DNA from: Desmodus rotundus
Taxonomy: Eukaryota; Chordata; Mammalia; Chiroptera; Phyllostomidae
NCBI RefSeq assembly: GCF_022682495.2
Contig: NC_071388.1
Location: forward strand, 174,559,622 to 174,623,621
Direction of reading: 5' to 3'
Length of the DNA: 64,000 nt
In this document: positions 11,398 through 23,330 of the stretch, piece by piece
Layout of the letters: each line of letters begins with the position of its first letter
Numbering within the stretch: position 1 is the first letter of the stretch
Notes under the pieces: model-generated
The model's input: only the letters and a program-made list of their open reading frames with translations
The model's database searches: none
Told to the model about the DNA's origin: nothing
Program-made: the position numbers and the translations under genes

Positions 11398-13426
11398 GGG
11401 ACTTCTGGCCAAGATGGAGGCATAGGTAGACATGCTTCGCCTCCTCACACAACCATAAGAAGTATCACAACTAACCGCAAAACAAAATACAACCAGAACT
11501 GCTAGAAAAATCAAACTGTATGGAAGTCTGACAACTAAGGATTTAAAGAAGAAATATTTATCCAGATGAATATTTGTAGGGTAGGAGGGGTGGAGTCGGG
11601 GAGTTGCGGTGGTGGTGATGAGCTGACGAGGTGGCAGCAGGGAGGCAGCAGCAGTGGTGGCTGGTGGAATGGGCAGTCCCACATTCATGTGTGGTGGATA
11701 AAAACCAAGAGGAACACTTGGAGAGTGGGCCATCCCAGCCTTAGGCCAGACTGCACAGCCCAGGGTTCCAGTGCTGGGAAATAAAGCCTCATAACTTCTG
11801 GCTATAAAAACCAGTGGAAGTTGGGGTGGTTGAAAAAAATTCCGATCTCTCAGGAGAGTTCGTTTAAAGGATCCACATGGCCCTAGAATGTACGCAAACC
11901 CACCTACTCTGGGATTCAGCGCCAGGACAGCAGCTAGAAGGGTGCCAGTCACATTAAGAAAGTGGGGTGACTGGAAATGGGGCGATAGTCCAGTAAGCAG
12001 CATTTTTCCCTCTCTCATCCCTCCCCGACATATAGCACCACAGAGAAGCGAAGCAAATATTTGCCCCACCTTGGCAAATACCTAAGACTCCGCTCCTTAC
12101 AATGTAACAGGTGTGCCAAGATGGGGTCAAAGTAGTTCAGAATACACAAAAACAAACACAGAGAGGTTGCCAAATTGAGGAGACACAGAAATATGGCCCA
12201 AATGAAAGAACAGATCAAAACTCCAGAAAAAGAACTTAGTGAAATGGAGGTAGCCAACCTATCAGATGCAGAGTTCAAAACACTGGTGGTAAGGATACTT
12301 AGAGATCTCACTGAGTATAGCAAATGCATAAGGGAAGAAATGAAGGCTACACTAAGTGAAATAAAGAAAAATCCACAGGGAACAAAAAGTTAAGGGAAGG
12401 AAGTCACGATTCAAATCAACAATTTGGAACATAAGGAAGAAATAAATAGTCAACCAGTACAGAATGTAGAAACAAGAGTTCAAAAAAAATATGGAGAGAA
12501 TAAGAAGACTCTGAGACATCTCCAAATGTGCCAATATCTGAATCATAGACATGCCAGAAGGAGAAGAGGAAGAGCAAGGAATTGAAAACTTATTTGAAAA
12601 AAGAATAAAAGAAAATCTCCCTAATTAGGTGAAGGAAATAGACACATAAGTCCAGGAAGCACAGAGCCCCAAACAAGCCCAAAGAAGACCATACTAAGAC
12701 ACATCAAAATTAAAATGCCAAAAGTTAAAGAGAGAATCTTAAAAGCAGCAAGAGAAAAGCAGAGAGTTACCTACAAAGGAGTTCCCATAAGACTGTCAGC
12801 TGATTTCTGAAAAGAAACTTTGCCAGCAAGAAGGGGCTGGAAAGAAGTATTCAAAGTTATGAAAGGCAAGGATCTACAACCAAGATTACTCTATCCAGCA
12901 AAGCTATCATTTAGAATGGAAGTCCAAAAAAGAGTTTCCCAGACAAGGTAAAGCCAAAGGGGTTCATCATCACCAAGCCCTTATTATATGAAATGTTAAA
13001 GGGAATTATTTAAGAAAAAGAAGAAGATCAAAACTATGAACAGTAAAATGACAACAAATTCACAACTATCAAAAACTGAAGGAAAAAACAAAAACAAAAA
13101 CAAAAACAAACTGAGTAGACAACTAGAACAGGAACAGAATCATAGAAATGGAGATCACATGGAGGGTTATCAGTGGGGAGGAAGAAGGGGGAGACTGGGG
13201 GAAAAGTACAGGGATTAAGAAGCATAATTGGTAGGTACAAAATAGACAGGGAGATGTTAAGAACAGTATAGGAAATGGAGAAGCCAAAGAACCTATATGC
13301 CCGACCCATGGACATGAACTAAGGGGGTGAATGCTGGAGAGAAGGGGTGTGCTGGGTGGAGGGGAGCAAGGGGAAGGAATTGGGACAACTATAATAGCAT
13401 AATCAATAAAGTATACTTTAGAAAAT
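11398..13426 (+). mobile_element. Full-length HAL1 (half-L1) retrotransposon
   Basis: The 2,029-bp element starts GGGACTTCTGGCCAAGATGGAGGC, typical of an L1/HAL1 5' end. It continues through a 5' UTR, a decayed ORF1 and a 3' UTR ending 'TAATAGCATAATCAATAAAGTATACTTT'. It has no reverse transcriptase ORF2, which is the defining HAL1 trait. TSD GTAGCAAAACA flanks it exactly on both sides (11387-11397 and 13427-13437), showing one complete insertion mobilised in trans by L1 machinery. Stops in ORF1 show the copy is dead. Confidence 0.88.
12193..12950 (+). pseudogene. Decayed HAL1 ORF1 (L1 ORF1p-like RNA-binding protein)
   Basis: The frame opens at the ATG of 12193 with MAQMKEQIKTPEKELSEMEV. It runs 66 codons, charged and coiled-coil-like, as expected for the ORF1p N-terminal half, before a TAA at 12391-12393. 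Downstream, ORF1 C-terminal-like segments can still be read, for example 'KERILKAAREKQRVTYKGV' and 'LLYPAKLSFRME' (about 12730-12920), with further stops. ORF1p is a nucleic-acid chaperone that coats its own RNA. This copy cannot make a complete protein. Confidence 0.75.
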
Positions 13427-13449
13427 GTAGCAAAACATGAATGATATAT

Positions 13450-13540
13450 TATTCAATTAATTATTTCAGTCAACAAATGCATACTGACTGCCTACTCTTA
13501 ATCGGGTATTAGGCAAAGCCATGGGGCAGATCCAAAAGGG
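13450..13540 (+). mobile_element. Ancient LINE-type 3' fragment
   Basis: It contains 'TCAACAAATGCATACTGACTGCCTACT...GGTATTAGGCAAAG', resembling the widespread mammalian 'CAACAAATATTTATTGAGCACCTACT...' repeat head (probably L1ME4-like). Short and uncertain. Confidence 0.4.
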
Positions 13541-14044
13541 AATAACATGTATTTACACATCAACAGAATCTCATGTGACATAATTAATATGGCGGTTCAT
13601 GTATGTGGAACCTGTGGCTAGCTCTTCGGGAGATTTAGTGAAAGGAAGAAAGTTTCCTCTATTTTACTAGCTGCATCTGTCTATTTTTGGTGTCACTTCC
13701 TTTATTTTCTAGTTTCACAGTTTATCATGGGAATTATTCTCCTTCCAGTTTCTTGGGATTTTGCCCTCCTTTTGGATCAGTGCACCTTTTTGCCTTCTTA
13801 GCTCTTAGGACTTGACAATGGAATGAGAATAATGCCAAAGCAAATACGAGGACTTCCAACTTTGTTCTCCCACCTTCAATGCTGCCAGAAGTCCTTTTAC
13901 ACACCCCATGTAAGTCCTTTCTTCTAGTCTCAAGAGCAGCTAATACAAACTTTTACTGTTATCCTCCACACAGCCTCAGCAATCCTGTGAGCAGGTACCT
14001 TTCTTCGCTTCACAGAAAAGATTTAGAAACTTAGAATGCAACAC
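13541..14044. other. Unannotated intergenic sequence
   Basis: No gene or named repeat recognised. Confidence 0.35.
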
Positions 14045-14290
14045 CATCAATTTCTGTCTAAATGCCAGGCATGCTCCCACCTTGGATCCTTTGAGCCAGC
14101 TGTTCTCTTTACCTGGATCACTCTTCTCCCAGACATCTGCTTGGCTAACCCACTTTTCTTTTTAATGTCTTTGCTAATTGTCGCCTTCTCAATAAGGCTT
14201 GCCTTATTAAAACTCTCATTCCACTCCTCCCACAGACATCCTCTATTCCTCATTCATGTGCAGGCTTAATAAATATTTGTTGAATGAATG
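14045..14290 (+). mobile_element. L2 LINE 3' region
   Basis: The order 'TGTTCTCTTTACCTGGATCACTCTTCTCCCAGACATCTGCTTGGCTAACCC', 'TTTGCTAATTGTCGCCTTCTCAATAAGGCTTGCC' and 'TTAATAAATATTTGTTGAATGAATGG' follows the L2 consensus end. Ancient relic with no coding capacity. Confidence 0.7.
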
Positions 14291-14799
14291 GTGCATTCTT
14301 ACACATGTTAACACTTCTCTCTCCTACCTAGTAAAAGAGAGGTTCCTCTTCCAGCTAAGGGATAGTTCCGCTTACCTCCGGTCTATTTTCTAGGCCCAGA
14401 TCTTCAGAAATCCAAATCACCAGTTATCCAATATCTTCATTGCTTGAACTCTTCTCCATTAGCACACATTTTTCAGTCTCTCACATACACAGAAAAACAA
14501 TTATCCTCTCTATTCTAGATCTTTCCTCTAGCCAGCTTACAACTAAACTTCTTGAGAGAAGAGTCTTCAAACTGTGTCTACTGCTTCATTTCCTGTTCAC
14601 CCCTTGACTTCAATCTGACTTCACTGTTTGATGATTGGAAGAAATTGTTTCCAGAAAAACGATCAGTGGCTTCTTATTAGATTGGGCCCTCTTCAGGGTC
14701 TTATAACATTCACAGCTCCCTCCATCATACATTTTATTGCATGATGAAGGGCTTTGTTGTTATCTTACCCACTGATCTTTTTATTTTATTTATTATCCA
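14291..14799. other. Unannotated intergenic sequence
   Basis: CT-rich to AT-rich sequence with no recognised gene. Part may be more decayed L2, but I cannot support it base by base. Confidence 0.3.
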
Positions 14800-15330
14800 T
14801 TTTTTGTTATTTGTTCCACAAATATCTATTGAATGTTAATGTGTACAGACACAATAATAAGTCCTGAGGAATTACTGGTAAACTGACAGGAAGTTTTTGC
14901 TAAACACAGCTTACAGCCCCATGAAAGAAGCTGGCATTAAACAGAGAAGCAAATAAACAATTGTATAATTAGGACTGCCATCATGGTTTTGAAGAAGGCT
15001 TATCTGGGGTTTAATAAGGGAATTGGAGCTTTCAAAAGACTTGAAGAAGAAATCCTTGGGAAGGGGATGTGGGGGCTGAGAGGTGAAGGAGAGCAGAAAT
15101 TAGCTGGTCAAAGACAAGTGCAGGACTGGGAGAAATGGGATGTGTAAAGTGCTGAGGTTGGAGGGAGCATGGAGTCTGAGAACCTGGGCGAGAGCTGACA
15201 TGGCTGGAGTCCAAGGATATAAGGGACTAGTGACTGATGGAGCTGCTAGTGGGAGTTGGGGGCCACATGACACAGTGACTTTTAGAAGAGATTAAGGATT
15301 TGGGTCTTTAATACCAAGAATATGTGGGTG
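14800..15330 (+). mobile_element. Ancient LINE-type 3' UTR relic (L1ME4-like)
   Basis: It begins 'TTGTTCCACAAATATCTATTGAATG' and continues into the purine-rich 'TGAGAGGTGAAGGAGAGCAGAAATTAGCTGGTC...GACATGGCTGGAGTCC' and 'AAGGATTTGGGTCTTTA'. This motif order recurs in several other places in the window. The family name is a best guess. Confidence 0.45.
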
Positions 15331-15349
15331 TCTTTAGGATGGAGGTTGT

Positions 15350-15430
15350 ATCTTCTTTATATATTTATCCCTAGCTACTAGTTCAGGGCAAGAATTATCA
15401 TAGAAGCTCATTAAATGTTTATTAAATGAA
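15350..15430 (+). mobile_element. L2 3' terminus fragment
   Basis: 'TTATCCCTAGCTACTAGTTCAGGGCAAG...AGAAGCTCATTAAATGTTTATTAAATGAA' resembles the last ~80 bp of L2. Confidence 0.55.
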
Positions 15431-17814
15431 AGAAGAAATAGAATCCGGAACTAGGTCTCAAAGACTCAATGTGATTGACCAGGAAGAAGAGGTGGAGGAG
15501 GTGGCAAATTTCTTTGCCAATGAATGTGTTTAAAGAAACATGGAGATGTAAAAAGAAAACATTTTGCTTTAGATGGGGCAAGGGGTTCGATGTGACTGGG
15601 AGGGGTGGGGCAGGGAGAAAAGGAAGAAAGGGATTAGAGATGATGAGGGCACTCAGGGGAAGGAGCTCCGAGAAGGGGCTGCGGAAAGAGATGCTGCAAG
15701 AGTTCAAAGAAAGGTAAGGTCATGAAAGGTCAGAACCGTCAGAAAAATCGTCTCAGAATCAGAGCATTTGGGAGGTTAGGTGAGGATCTATATTTTGTTT
15801 GAAAGGACAGTTAGGTCCTAGACAAGCACAGAGATATGGGAAAGCATTCTTGACATGAGAAATGAAACAAATTATGGCTTGGAGGCCAGAATATACTGGA
15901 ATTCTTCTTTTTCTAGTAAAAACTTTGTCCCTCTTTGACCTCTGTACATATTTCAGCATTTTCTCCCCCTTGGTCCATTTCCCATAATGAATTGTGTGAA
16001 AAAAGTCTTTACCAAAAACTTGCCTAAGTCTTTAAAAAAATCCTAAAGAAAGTATTTTGCTTTTAGCAGATGTTTTGTTTGATTCAAAGTAACTTAGGAA
16101 ACATGAGGAGAATGCCCATATTTGTTCATAAATGTAGATTCGCTAATACATTTTGGGCTGCATGGTATTTAGTTTATTAGCTCACATCAGCCTCTTTTCT
16201 TGCCAGCTGAAGAACAGTAATATGATTTTGTTCCAAATTTTACATTTTGCCAAAGGTCTGTTTCTCAGCTGCATTTTGGGGAACAGCTGTCAGCTCCAAG
16301 CAGTCTGATTGCTTTTCATGAATGATAAATCACTTGCCCTGGACACTGATTTGTTTAGGTAGGATAGGAAGAGACCTCTCTGTCCTAGTAAGTTAGCAGA
16401 AGAACTGGTAGGGCGAGGGTGGTGGGGGAGACGTGTGAAAGTCTGGTGGGTGTTTCTTTAGTACTTAATGTTCATGTCATGTTAATTTCATCTTGAGTGA
16501 ATACTGGAAAGAAATTCTCTTTCCTAGTGGTTCTGAAAGCAGCAGGAAAAAGCAATGGTCCTTTCTCTATTAGAAGCCATTATCAATTTACTACTGGGTT
16601 ATCTGTTTGAAAATAAAAAAGAAGATTCTCTGGAGTTACATATTCTTTTGTTTAAAAAATCGCCCATACAAATTGTAAGGGTTAAAGGGGTGTTAGAAGT
16701 TACAAACAAAAATGTCGAATTTCATTAAACTATCCAATTAGTGAGACTCAGCAGTCCATGACAGTATTTATCAAATTCCCAGCTTAGCTAAGACCTTATC
16801 TGCTCCATTTTCCCTTGCACAAAATCACAGAAATCTACATTTGCTGTTTCACATTCCAGGGGGACAGAGGAAAGGCTGGAGGTGGGTGGGGCACATCTCA
16901 TCTTTCAGTGATGTTTACTGCTTGAATTTAATTTTGGAAGACCAGTTTTGAGGTGAGAGGTGAGAGAATTGAAATCTTTCTTTTGCCTTGAGATTTGTTC
17001 ACGATGGTGTTGTCCTGGAGTTTGCTTCTGATGGGCTTTTTCCCACATCTTTCTGTGAGAGACTTGAGAGATCTATCTGCATAGCTTTCCTTGAATATAA
17101 GAAATGTAATTGGTAAATCACAGATTTTCACTAAGAACAGTCGGTGGCCCGTGATGGCATAATAGTATGCTTTGGACCCTAAATTTGTAAAAGTGTCCAC
17201 CTTCACTCTAAGCATACGACCCCGTGCCTTCATTCTCTGAGCCCCCATCCTCTGCAGGGGTGGCTTGGGGACTGGTGGCTCCAGCCAAACTGACTCGGTA
17301 CAATCAGACAAAGCTGAAACCCAATTGGCATCATTCCTCAGCTGGATGTCAGCAGGCTGGGCACTTACTGCAGGGATGCTCTTTTATTTTAATAAGTAAT
17401 TTATTTAATGAGCCGACAATGGCAAAATGTCAAATTCAGAGACTTCAAGGATGAACAGCACAATTACAAGGAGCAGGAAGTCTATTGGGTTTGCGATATT
17501 CAGTGTCCTCAGTAATGATGTTCCTTGAGCTGATTTTAAAATCACTTGGCAACTGATTTGACAAAGGATCTCTGCCATTAGTCTTGAGAGAAGTAATGAC
17601 ATCCATATTCAGTTTTAGAGTTAGTAAAATGAAAACGGCAGGTGCTGGGTGTAGACGGTGTGAGCTGTGGCAGGTGGGCATGTTTTGTGAGAGGAGAGAG
17701 GGAGGAGAGAGGTTAGGAGTCATATAGTTGGCCCAACGGGACAGGCTTTCACTTGCCTTGTCACCCACATGGCTTCATCTGACGCTTGCCTTTAGGTTGG
17801 GCAAAGGAGAAGAA
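15431..17814. other. Unannotated intergenic DNA
   Basis: Nothing supportable. A 127-codon minus-strand frame at 16928-17311 has no recognised domain. The first ~280 bp are purine-rich and may be more LINE relic. Confidence 0.35.
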
Positions 17815-17965
17815 AGAGCTCTCCACTTTGGTTCTGCTATCAATTAAATGTGTGTCCTTGGACACCTCACTCAGGCTCTGAGGTATTTGTTTTCTCGTGT
17901 TGAATGGAAGAGCCTGAGTTTGAAGGGGATGAAGTTCCTTTCCAGCTGTGATTTCCCTTAAAGTA
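17815..17965 (+). mobile_element. MIR SINE fragment, sense
   Basis: Motifs 'TGTGTGTCCTTGGACACCTCACTCAGGCTCTGAGG' and 'GTTTTCTCGTGTTGAATGGAAGAG' fit the MIR core 'GTGACCTTGGGCAAGTCACT...CTCATCTGTAAAATGG'. Diverged. Confidence 0.5.
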
Positions 17966-18114
17966 ATATCCCCTCCAGTGTACAAATGTGTTCTTTAATT
18001 CCCCAATACTGGTTGGTTGTGAGTTCAAATCCCATAAAAGAGGTGAGTCAGTTAACCTAAAGGTAGAATATAAAGGTTTATTTAAAGTAATTCTACTGAT
18101 CCAACCTTAATTTA

Positions 18115-18235
18115 ATAGTTATCTATTGCCTACCTTCCCACCAGGCACTGTTTTAGACACCAGACATATAGCAGTGACATTAGCTGTCACAGGGCTAAGT
18201 TCCTATTCCCTCATTGATAAAGTTAACATCAAGGA
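18115..18235 (+). mobile_element. Ancient LINE-type 3' fragment
   Basis: 'AATAGTTATCTATTGCCTACCTTCCCACCAGGCACTGTTTTAGACACCAGACATATAGCAGTGACA' follows the widespread 'CCTACTATGTGCCAGGCACTGTTCTAGGC...' mammalian repeat. Family likely L1ME4-like. Confidence 0.5.
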
Positions 18236-18769
18236 GTTCTAACTCACTGCACTTTGGAATGAATATTTCTTCTAGGAGCCTGTATCCAAATTTTATATTA
18301 TTATTATTATTATTATTTTGCCAAGTGAGAAAAAGTTGCATTGTGCACTGTGCTATGTCTGATGTGTTTAGCTGGCATATTCTTCAGCCATTCCAATTAG
18401 TTTTTTCTTCCTATGTTAGAATTTAATTAAAACTCATATTGCTTCATTCTTTCCTTCTGACTCTGGAGGGCTCTGCGATATGCCTATGATCCTTTCTAGG
18501 CTCAAATGCAGGGATGAAAAACCTGTTCTTACTTGGATTCTGAAGTTCCGTGCTTGAACTTGTTCTGTGTTGCTCCTCTCCTGGCAACGGGGCATAAATG
18601 TGAGAAACTGACTTGCACATGCTGGCTGGCTTTGCTTCTGAAAGGAATAATGTGCATAGCTGGTCTCCGATTGATGTGTGGGAGCTGCCGTTTGGGGGTG
18701 TATAGCACTCTGTATTTTTCACCCTGCTTAGAATTCTAAGGCTCAATGGCCAACATCTGTCGTCCCTCA
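18236..18769. other. Unannotated sequence with short (ATT)n
   Basis: A small (TTA)n tract lies at about 18296-18317. The rest shows no recognised repeat or exon. Confidence 0.4.
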
Positions 18770-21700
18770 GTTTAAAATTTTTAAATTAACTTTTTATGAT
18801 TATAACAGTAGTAACATTTATTATTAACTTTCAGAAAATATAACACGTATAATAAAAAAAATAAAAATTACCCATGATCCCTGACTCTGAATTAATCATT
18901 ATTAGCCTATTTGCATATCTTTTACAATATATATACAGTTTTGTATTCTGTTTATTTTTTTGTCCTCAATAGTATCTTGTGAAAATATCCTTAATAGTAT
19001 TAAAAATCTTAGAAGATTTCATTTTAATGCCTGCATGGTGTTTAATCATACAGTCTTATTACAATTTATATAACCAATAACTTATTTTTGGATGTAGTTT
19101 CTAATTTATTATTCTTTTAAAATACTGTGAGTAATAGCCTTGCTATATATTTAAAAAATCTCCACATGTAGTTCCTTAGGAAATATTTTAAGAAATAAGA
19201 TTATTGGATAACTTGACACATATCACCTAATTATTGTTTAGAATGGTTCAATATATACTCTTGCTAGAATCTTGTATCCACATTTTAGAAAAATCTATGC
19301 CAATTTGTTAGGCAAAAATAAAAAAAAATCTCACTATTGTTTTATTTTCCACTGTTGGAATCCTAGTGAGACTGAATATGTGGTTCATATGTTTATTGGC
19401 CATTTGTTATTTTTGTTAATTCCATGTATTGTCGCTGCTTCTTTATCTGTCTTTCATTGATCTGTGTGGTACACTGAGTAATGGCCTCCCAAGGATGTCT
19501 GTAACCTCATCTCCAAAACATGTGAATTTGTCACTTTACCTGGCCGAAGCGATTTTGCAGCTGTGGTTAAATTAAGGACTTTAGGATCAGGAGATTATTT
19601 TGGTTTATCTAGGTGGGGTCATTACAGAAAGGTTGGAGTCAGAGCAGATGTGATGATGGAAGCAGAGGTCAGAGCAGAGAGACCTGATTATATCATACTG
19701 AGGGCTTTGAAGCTAGGAGAAGGGGCGAGAAATGCTGGTGGCCTCTAGAAGCTAAAAACAGTAGGGAAAGGGATTCTTTTCTAGAGCAGCATCTAGAAAG
19801 AATCAGCCCTTGGACATCTTCAGCCCAGTGAAACTGATTTTGGATCTCTGAACTCTAGAAATGTAAGAAAATAAAGTTGGATTGTTTTAAGTCACTAAAT
19901 CTGTGGCAATCTGTTAACAGCAGCAGAAAATGAATATAATGTGTTCTTATTTTTCTCACTGATGTGTAAATAAAATACTCTTTTATATAATCAAGTTATT
20001 AAGTCATCATAAATATTACAAATATTTTTCCCAGGTTGCAGTTTACTTTTAAGTATTTTTATGGTGTTTTCTGACAGAGTTTTGTTCTTAACTTTTAAAA
20101 TATTGTTGTTATATTAGATAAGCTTTATTTGAGTGGCATACAAATTTTAAAAATTATGCAGTCAAATCTGTGTATCTTTTCCTTGGTGATATATTCTATT
20201 GCTTTTAAATCAATTTTATTTTCACCAATGTTACTTCCAGCATTTTTATGGTATGTGATTTTTCATTTATCACTCTTTATTAAGTGTTTATACATTTTTA
20301 GTTCAAGGCTATCTAATCTGTCCTATTAATCTGTCAAGTCCTGTGCTATTACTATTCCATTTAAATTATTGTACTTTCATAAAAGTTTTTATATCTAGTA
20401 CAGCCAAGTCCTCATTCATTACTCTTTTCATTAACATTTTTTAAAAGCTGGTCTCAACATTTTATTTTTCCAGATGAGTTTTACAATCATTTAGACAAGT
20501 TAAAAAATTTCATAGGTATTTTAATTTGAGAATTACAATAAATCTGTAAACTAATTTGGAAATACTGCATCTTTTTAATATTAGCTCTTCTTATAGAAGA
20601 TGGTATATTTTTCTATTTACAAAACTTAAAAATTATATTTCTTTAAAGTTTTGTAGATTTATTGATGTAATCTCAGATGTTATTCGGTAAGATTAGTTTT
20701 AGGCATTTTGTATGTTTGGTTACTATTGAATTAGAATGATTTTCTATGGGACTTACAAATCAATTTCAGCTGATGAATTGGAAAGCTCTCTATTTTTATA
20801 TATATATCTTCTGCTTTGTTGAACTTTACTAATTATGAGTTTTTTAGTTGATTCTCTTTTTTTTAGGTACATAATTATATCACAAGTAAATGCTGGTGAT
20901 TTTGTCTCCTACATACTGAAAATTTACTCTTTTTCATTTCCAAGTTTTAAAGTATTGACTAGAACTTCTTGAACCATGTTGAATGTGAACAGTAATATGA
21001 TGCGTCTTCATCTTATTCAAACTTTAAACGTAATGTCTCAAATAGTTTACATTCAGTATGGCTCTGGTTTTAGTTTAAGAATGGCCTTAATTGTATGTTA
21101 AGGAAGTGTTCTCTTCCTAGTTTAAAGCAAGGATTGAAATTATTTGAGTTCATTTTTCTAACTGCATCTATTGAGCTAATATTTCAGATGAATTGTTTTC
21201 TGAATAATAAACTCAATTTATGGTTCTAGGATACACTCTATTTTGCTTATTGGACATTCTTTACAATATGCTATAGAATTTAGCTGGCTAGATTATTTAT
21301 TAGAATTGCTGAATTTATATTTATAAATGTGACATGACTGTGGTCTTAATATTTTCCTCTCTCCATCAAATTTTGGCATTAGGGGCAGCATTTAGGTTCC
21401 TAAAATGCTTTTGTTGTTTACAGTTTTTTTTTCCTATATCCTGAAGCATATATTGCATCGGCATTTAAAAGCAGTCACCCACAAAAGCCAGCTATTTTGG
21501 GTCATTTTGGAGGTCATTTGTTTTTGAGTTTATTCAGTTTCTTTTATGATTTCCTCTAATCAGTTTTCTTCTACTTAATTCATTTTCGGTAATTTATATT
21601 TTTTCACAAAAGCGTCCTTTTATTGAAGTCTCAGTAAATTAAGTTTCCAAAGAATGGTTTGTATGACTATATTTTCAGTTTTTCCAAGATGTTACTTAAC

Positions 21701-22060
21701 TACTATCATTCTAGATGCATAGGAGAGAAGTTAATGTGTTACATGTAATGGATATTTTAGGGCGTCATTCTCTCCTCAAACTGGTTGAAAAGGGCTGGAA
21801 TAGTTATTCATTAATACTTTAAAATAGTTGTAAAAATGTTCTTATCTGTTTTTGTATTCTCTCTTTCCTTATGTTCTCTTATATATGGATACTTTTTTTT
21901 TAATCTGCTACAATTTTCCCTGAAGAACCGGTTCTTGGATTTCATTTATGATTTGGTTATATCTGCTTTGTTTTTATTATTTCTTTCTTTCAGATTTTAT
22001 TAGGTTTCTTTTGTTGAACTTGTTGTAATCATTTGATTTGAGTATCTGACTCATTTCAAA
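18770..22060 (-). mobile_element. Ancient L1 (L1M type), antisense, 5'-truncated
   Basis: Read on the minus strand, this is an old L1 3' half: ORF2 reverse-transcriptase and downstream region, then 3' UTR near 18770-19460. Plus-strand landmarks include 'TTTATATCTAGTACAGCCAAGTCCTCATTC' (~20390), 'AGAATTACAATAAATCTGTAAACTAATTTGG' (~20530), 'GACTAGAACTTCTTGAACCATGTTGAATG' (~20960) and 'GAACCGGTTCTTGGATTTCATTTATG' (~21930). All are in L1 ORF2 order. No long frame remains. An MLT1 LTR splits it. Confidence 0.8.
19462..19939 (+). mobile_element. MLT1-type MaLR solo LTR nested in L1
   Basis: An LTR of the ERVL-MaLR class: 'TGTGGTACACTGAGTAATGGCCTCCCAAGGATGTC', 'CAGATGTGATGATGGAAGCAGAGGTC', 'GGCCTCTAGAAGCT', 'AAGAAAATAAAGTTGGATTGTTTTAAGTCACTAAATCTGTGGC' and 'ACAGCAGCAGAAAATGAATATA'. 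It sits inside the L1, so it inserted later. No internal retroviral genes are present. Confidence 0.85.
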
Positions 22061-22099
22061 GAGAATAATAGGAACAGTCTGAGTAGAACTGAATGATTA

Positions 22100-23330
22100 A
22101 GGAAAAGCATGGGTGGAGTTGGTACATAGAAATATCAGCTTGGAAGGATAGAGGTAGGATCTAGGAGGGCCATGAATGCAACAGTGAAGACTTTATTTTG
22201 AATGGCAATCATTGGCTGTTATTGGTTGTAGAGCTAGGAAAAAGTTATTTGCTCAGTGGACAGTTTTACCCCAGAAGCTGACCAGAACCCACCGTCTTGT
22301 AAAGAGGATGCGTGCTGATTAACCTGTTCCTCGGCTATCAGGTGTCTGTGGAAGGCTTGCTGTGAGTGCTACGTATGCAGTGCTGTCTTAGGGACAGGAC
22401 AAACCTTGGAGGACCTGGGACATTTTTTTAGCTTTTTGTTGCAAAAATGAACTAAATTTGTGGCAACATCAAAGAAAAAAGGTCATAGTTCAGATATGGA
22501 ATAAATAGAGAAGATTTTCTGAAAAGGCAGAGTTTGAGCTGAGTTGGAAGAAGGAAAGAAATGAAGGGTTCAGTAACATATCTGACTAGTTTGGAGACCA
22601 GTGTGGATTGAGCCTAATGGAGGTGTGAGTGTAGATCGCGAGGTGAGAGAATGGGTTGATAATAGCCAGAGCATATCAAGTTTATGGAGAATCAGTACAA
22701 GTCAACACCAATGGCGCTTTAGTGCTGTAAATGGTAGGAAGCCATTGAAGGTTCTTGATACCAGTGAGTCGATAAAAATGCCCTTAAACTGGCAATAGTA
22801 TTTAGGTTGGATTGGGGGTGGAAGGAGAGACCAGACTGACAATTAGGTGTGCAGCTGCAGTAGTTCATTTATACAGTGCTAAAGGTGCGAATTTAGTGAC
22901 TCTACTGGAATACAAATGAAAGGGTGATTCTGAGAGGTGACATGAGAAACCAAAGAAAGACAGGGAAAGAGTAAATTAATCTCTCAGTTTGGATTCTTAA
23001 ATATTTGAAGCCAGATGGTTGTAAAGAGATCTTATTTGAGAAGAAATAAAGGTACAGAATTTTGGACTTCTTGAGTTTGAGGTTATGGCTGGACATACCC
23101 TTGGAGGGCGCCTGTAGTTGGTAGGAAACATGGAACTCATGTGCAGAGGAATGAGGAACATAGAGGCAAGATTGCCCAGAACCATGGACTTGAATGAGTC
23201 ATGGACTTCTCTATTTGTGTTCTCTAAACACAAATAGAGAAGAACAGAAGACTGTCCCTTTATCCCATGGAGCTAAACAATAGTTCTGGAGATTGGTGGA
23301 GAATAAATTCAGGCAAGACATAAGCTACAA
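22100..23330 (+). mobile_element. Ancient LINE-type 3' UTR relic(s)
   Basis: Purine-rich segments in a recurring order: 'GGGCCATGAATGCAACAGTGAAGACTTTATTTTGAATGGCAATCATTGG' (~22168), 'GGTAGGAAGCCATTGAAGGTTCTTGATACC' (~22735), 'GCAGCTGCAGTAGTTCATT' (~22850) and 'GGACTTCTTGAGTTTGAGG' (~23064). These match a mammal-wide LINE relic (L1ME4-like), possibly two copies. Confidence 0.5.

Noticed and set aside
11293..12069. 258-codon minus-strand frame
   Set aside because: It is the antisense of the HAL1 5' UTR and flank, a shadow of the transposon.
16928..17311. 127-codon minus-strand frame
   Set aside because: Composition is not protein-like, with no domain and no supporting splice or poly(A) context that I can see.
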